From positions 11,246,591-11,310,590 of the forward strand of contig OY720100.1 of NCBI GenBank assembly GCA_963082875.1: a stretch of DNA of 64,000 nucleotides, read 5' to 3'. The stretch comes from Corella eumyota. Lineage: Eukaryota > Chordata > Ascidiacea > Phlebobranchia > Corellidae. Made by a program: the position numbers and the translations under genes. The notes under the pieces were generated by a model, which was not told the DNA's origin, ran no database searches, and worked only from the letters and a program-made list of their open reading frames with translations. Shown one piece after another: positions 60,357-64,000 of the stretch. Positions within the stretch are counted from its first letter, which is position 1, and each line of letters begins with the position of its first letter.

Positions 60357-60366
60357 CCTTAAAAGG
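60357..60366. promoter_or_regulatory. CArG box 2 (SRF site) of muscle actin
   Basis: CCTTAAAAGG, a second perfect CC(A/T)6GG, 41 bases (about four helical turns) from the first. An E-box-like CAGTTG lies nearby at about 60306. Confidence 0.68.
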
Positions 60367-61869
60367 TTTGAGAAGTTTGCCACTCTACTAAATATATGTT
60401 TCACTTAATTATATTTTTAATTAACAATTTAAAAATAAAAGGAAAATTAAAGATAAAAACACACTTTAGAAGTATAATTCATAATGGGTAAAAACATAAA
60501 AATAAGTTAATAGTCTTTTGTGTTTTGTTTTATTTTGCAATTTTGGTCCAGTTAAGATAAAATACTAATCGATTATAAAAAACAGAAGTTCGAGTAAATA
60601 AATATTTTTTTTTTTTTTAAATAACATATAATACTACAGTGTACTTACTGGCTTGAGTCTTATGTGCAATTAATAAACATAGTTTAACAAAAAACAGCAT
60701 TTTTAGTAAGCACGTGATGTGTTACGTCATAATTACATAACAAACTAAATGTCATGCTTTATGCACAAATGTCAACCTTTATTAAGTTTATTAGTATAGC
60801 GTGTCTCATATACATGACATTTAGTAGACTACGTTTCTATGAATTATTCAATGTGTTAACATAATGTTGGTCTCGTTAAACAGTTATTTATAGTTAAAAA
60901 TCGCCTATTTATAGGTAAAATTCAAAATTTAAAAAAATTATAAGTTATGTACTAGTTCAATTTGAAATAGGGTCAAAATCATGGAACTAAGTAACTTATT
61001 ATATGCATGGCCGCGGCATATAATAAGGAGCTTAATATGCATGGCCGCGTATGTTAAAAAGGTTCTATAATAACCAAACGAAGTAAATATAGTTTAAACC
61101 TGGGAATTTTGTTTGGTACGCGTTGCTATTAAGGATGTAACTTTTTCAGTTTGGTAAAAAATTGGAAATGTAGATAAAGCTACTCAAATTTTAGTTTTAA
61201 ATATAAATTTCGTAATTAAGCTTTAAATATAAATTTGGTAAAACCACTAAAGTTTACAACAAAAAGGGTTGACAACCCATTAACAAAGTTTATCATTACG
61301 TTGTATGCGTTTACTAGTAGTCTACGCACGAGTTGTAAAAATATTGCACGAAGGGAAATGATTATGTCATAGTATTTGCTGCGGTTGTCTATTTACGTAA
61401 GTTTGACATATATTATCATAATGTTGGTATTATGACAATGTTTATTTCATTTATGCGTAGTTAATAAAAGTAAGCGTATAAAAATGGTTGTTTAAAATGT
61501 TTATTAATGCATAAAGAATATTTCATTTGTTTAAATATTCTTGCGTTCTATAGCAATAATAAAAATAAAACTAGATTAAAGTAACAAAAAAATGTGTTTT
61601 GAAAGTTTGATAATTTATTTAAATTTATTTACTTAATCATTATAAATTGGATTATACCTATTGACTAAATTAATAAGATAAATACTAAGTGTAAGACCTT
61701 AAACGACTATTATTTAAAGCGTTAATTAGTTATTTAAAGGGTCGCTAACTTGTGGTTACTTTTTTAATTTTTATTGAAAAATTAACATGCAATTAAGTTT
61801 AGTAGCTATAACATATTTCTTACTTTTAGCTAACAAGTTTTTAATTTTATAAACACAAAATTTTCCACT
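60367..61869. other. Divergent spacer between actin and CDIPT
   Basis: About 1.5 kb without a gene. It holds a CACGTG E-box near 60711, an adjacent TTACGTCA, and a 15-base word ATATGCATGGCCGCG duplicated at 61001-61015 and 61035-61049. No TATA box is evident for CDIPT. None of the window's interspersed repeats is present. Confidence 0.65.
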
Positions 61870-63487
61870 ATGACAAGAATGTACCAACCAAGAGATATTT
61901 ATTTATTCGTACCAAATATTATAGGTAAAGAATTAGCTAAATTTTAAATAACAAATTGACATTATTTTTTTATTGTTAGGTTTTTGGCATTTTGTGTTCA
62001 ATGTTATGTAATCACATTTATATTTTTTAGTTTTTGTATTTTAAGTTTTGTGCCTGTTGTAATCTTTCTTGTATTTTGTTATTTTGCTTTTAAAATAGCC
62101 AGTAATAAGTTTTTACAATATTTTTTTATCTAGGTTACGGAAGAATCCTAATGACAGTTGCTTCAATGTACTTTGTGTCGTATGAGTATTACATATTAGG
62201 CTTAGTCTGTTATTTAATTAACGTTTTCATGGATTACATTGATGGGCCTGCAGCTCGTGCATTAGATCAGGTACAGATTAAAATTTTGTATGGAAAAAAG
62301 TGTGGTTTAAATAACTTTGTTAAGCTTTAAAATCAGAATGTTTTATATTATTAATGTGTTACAGGTAAATTCAAGAACGTTGTGCCAAGTAAACTGTTCG
62401 CGTTGCTTGGCAGAGATCGAGGACAAAGCAAAATAGTACATAAATGAAAAATATTTTTTCATTTAAATAAAAAAAAGTTTATGTCAAGAAATTCATGATA
62501 ACTTGAAAAACTTTAAAAAAAAATTTGTTCATTTTTCTGTTAATAGTTTTTTTTTTCTTTCAGTGTTCATCCCTTGGTGGAACTATGGACGTTGTAGTTG
62601 ATTACGTTTCCATGAATGTTATCCTAATAACGATGATCAAATTCTACCCACAGTATGCGTTTATACTACAACTCAAGTACATATATTATTATTGTTTACA
62701 TTAAAGTTTTTGCTTGTTGTGTTGAGGTGTTTGTTATTGTTTTTTTTTTATGTAAAAAATATTGTCTCTTTTAAACAAAAGTTGTGCAAAGAAAATACAA
62801 ATTGTGTTAATAGAATTTGGTTTTTGAGAACTCCTAGTGATCATTATTTATATTTTTTTTTTAGAATTGGAATAGAAACTGTAGCAAGATGGTATAGCGG
62901 AATCTCCCATGCTGTTTTAAGAAACGATGGTGTATACAATCACAAAATAGCAGAACCTAACAATAAGACTTCTTTGGTTTGGTTGTATTTCACTAATGAT
63001 GTAAGCAAATAAAGTTGATTAACCAAAAAATTGTTTAAAAATGGTGTTATTGAGCTTAAAAAATAATTAAATAAATTAAGTAATTTTACGTAAAACTACA
63101 TCTTTAGTTTTCCTAATTTATAAGATTTTTTTAATTATTTTAGGTTGTCAATTGGACATTCTGCATCGGCAACGAAGTATTTCTAGCTTCAGTATATCTG
63201 CTTAACTTTTACGAGGGTCCAATAAGTAAGCTTCTTTAAATATGCTAATACATGTAGGCCTTAATTTTTTAAACTATTATTTATAATATGCCGGTAAGTC
63301 GATAGCTTTTAATTATTTTAGTTTTTATTTAGTTTTTGGTTTGGGTCTATACAAAATATTGGCCTACATCACTTTTCCTATTATGGTGTTGATGACATGT
63401 TTATCATTAGAACTTACTATTCAAGCTGGACAACGCTTTGGCAGAATTGATTCATATAACCGAAATAAGCTTAACAAATCGGGTTAA
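61870..63487 (+). CDS. CDIPT: CDP-diacylglycerol--inositol 3-phosphatidyltransferase (phosphatidylinositol synthase)
   Basis: Six exons join in frame to 217 residues (human enzyme 213): 61870-61924, 62134-62270, 62564-62652, 62865-63000, 63144-63225, 63333-63487. It makes phosphatidylinositol from CDP-diacylglycerol and myo-inositol in the endoplasmic reticulum membrane. The N-terminus MTRMYQPRDIYLFVPNIIG matches the human IFLFVPNLIGYARI region. The full CDP-alcohol phosphotransferase signature is present: DG..AR at residues 55-60, G69, D73 and D77 (in DYIDGPAARALDQ and LGGTMDVVVD). Later hydrophobic segments (ETVARWYSGISHAVL, CIGNEVFLASVYLLNFYEGP) follow the human order SHWLHLHSSVV and AGNELFYCLLYLFHFSEGP. 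The C-terminus is basic and polar. All introns have GT/AG ends. Actin lies upstream on the other strand. Confidence 0.94.
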
Positions 63488-63546
63488 AAAATTGGAATTT
63501 TTATGTTTTCCTGTCGTTTTACCATACTAAATTTAGCAAATGTATA

Positions 63547-63552
63547 AATAAA
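63547..63552 (+). terminator. CDIPT polyadenylation signal
   Basis: AATAAA about 60 bases after the CDIPT stop codon. Confidence 0.6.
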
Positions 63553-64000
63553 GTTAAAAAATTTAACACCATAGTATATATATTTAATTCTAAAACTTAT
63601 TATGTGTTTTAAAATTGCACACACTGTATTATTTAATTTGCGTAACCTTACCTTATACAAATAAACAATGTAAAAATAATTACAAATAACTTTAAAACTG
63701 TCAATTAAATTTGTTAAAAGAAGATTATTTATAACCATTCCAAACAACGTTTTTCATACTTTTCCACTTTATGATTTATTGTTATTTATCATGTTTACTC
63801 ACCTTAGCTTTTTACTTTAATTATGTTATATTGTAATAAAATTTATATAGGCCCATAGCCTTGTGTGGTAGCCTATCATTAAATAGAAGTTTTTTAATAA
63901 ACTTAAGGCTTTATCTAACTTAATACAGTTATAAAGAAACAAATTAGATAACGAAGAAACAACAAATAAACAAGTTAAAAGAAAGCCAATTTACAGTGTT
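63553..64000. other. Right-end spacer
   Basis: AT-rich. No gene, repeat family or convincing open frame seen. Confidence 0.6.

Overview
This is an AT-rich animal nuclear window with small, intron-rich genes and dense short interspersed repeats. It looks like an ascidian tunicate, probably Ciona or a close relative. The muscle actin has residue choices I recall from ascidian muscle actins (KSGFAG, DAGDGVS), and introns are mostly a few hundred bases. The species call is inference. There is no bacterial, CRISPR or operon-type content, and I saw no retrovirus, LTR or Polinton copy.

Layout: (1) 1-1364, minus strand: the 5' part of a SPRY-domain gene resembling SPRYD3, running off the left edge. 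(2) 2100-57617, minus strand: one giant gene for an LRP2/megalin-like endocytic receptor. I reconstructed about 100 coding exons by GT/AG sites, protein homology and frame continuity. They join in frame to about 4,569 residues: signal peptide, LDLa clusters of 7, 8, 10 and 11 modules, eight YWTD propellers (2+4+1+1) with EGF modules, one transmembrane helix, and a roughly 118-residue tail with three NP-Y type motifs. (3) 58862-60088, minus strand: a complete muscle-type actin with a 5' leader intron, TATA box and two perfect CArG boxes. (4) 61870-63487, plus strand: a six-exon CDP-diacylglycerol--inositol phosphatidyltransferase (CDIPT) with the intact CDP-alcohol phosphotransferase signature.

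The LRP2 introns and the spacer to its left are full of mobile DNA. About 58 copies or fragments belong to one tRNA-derived SINE family of roughly 285 bp. There are two inverted copies of a hAT-like MITE with 5-bp target duplications, three copies of a small element built of 30-bp tandem units between inverted termini, a second roughly 170-bp repeat family and a second tRNA-like SINE family. None of these was recognised from about 57.45 kb to the right end.

The genes are independent. LRP2 is an endocytic receptor, actin a contractile protein, CDIPT a phosphatidylinositol synthase, and the SPRY protein has no function I can assign. I found no undescribed multi-gene system. The most useful observations are the full LRP2 exon map, the unusual first tail motif (NPxxY spacing), SINE sequence at a coding splice donor, the MITE families and a cluster of CRE/bZIP palindromes at the 5' end of LRP2.
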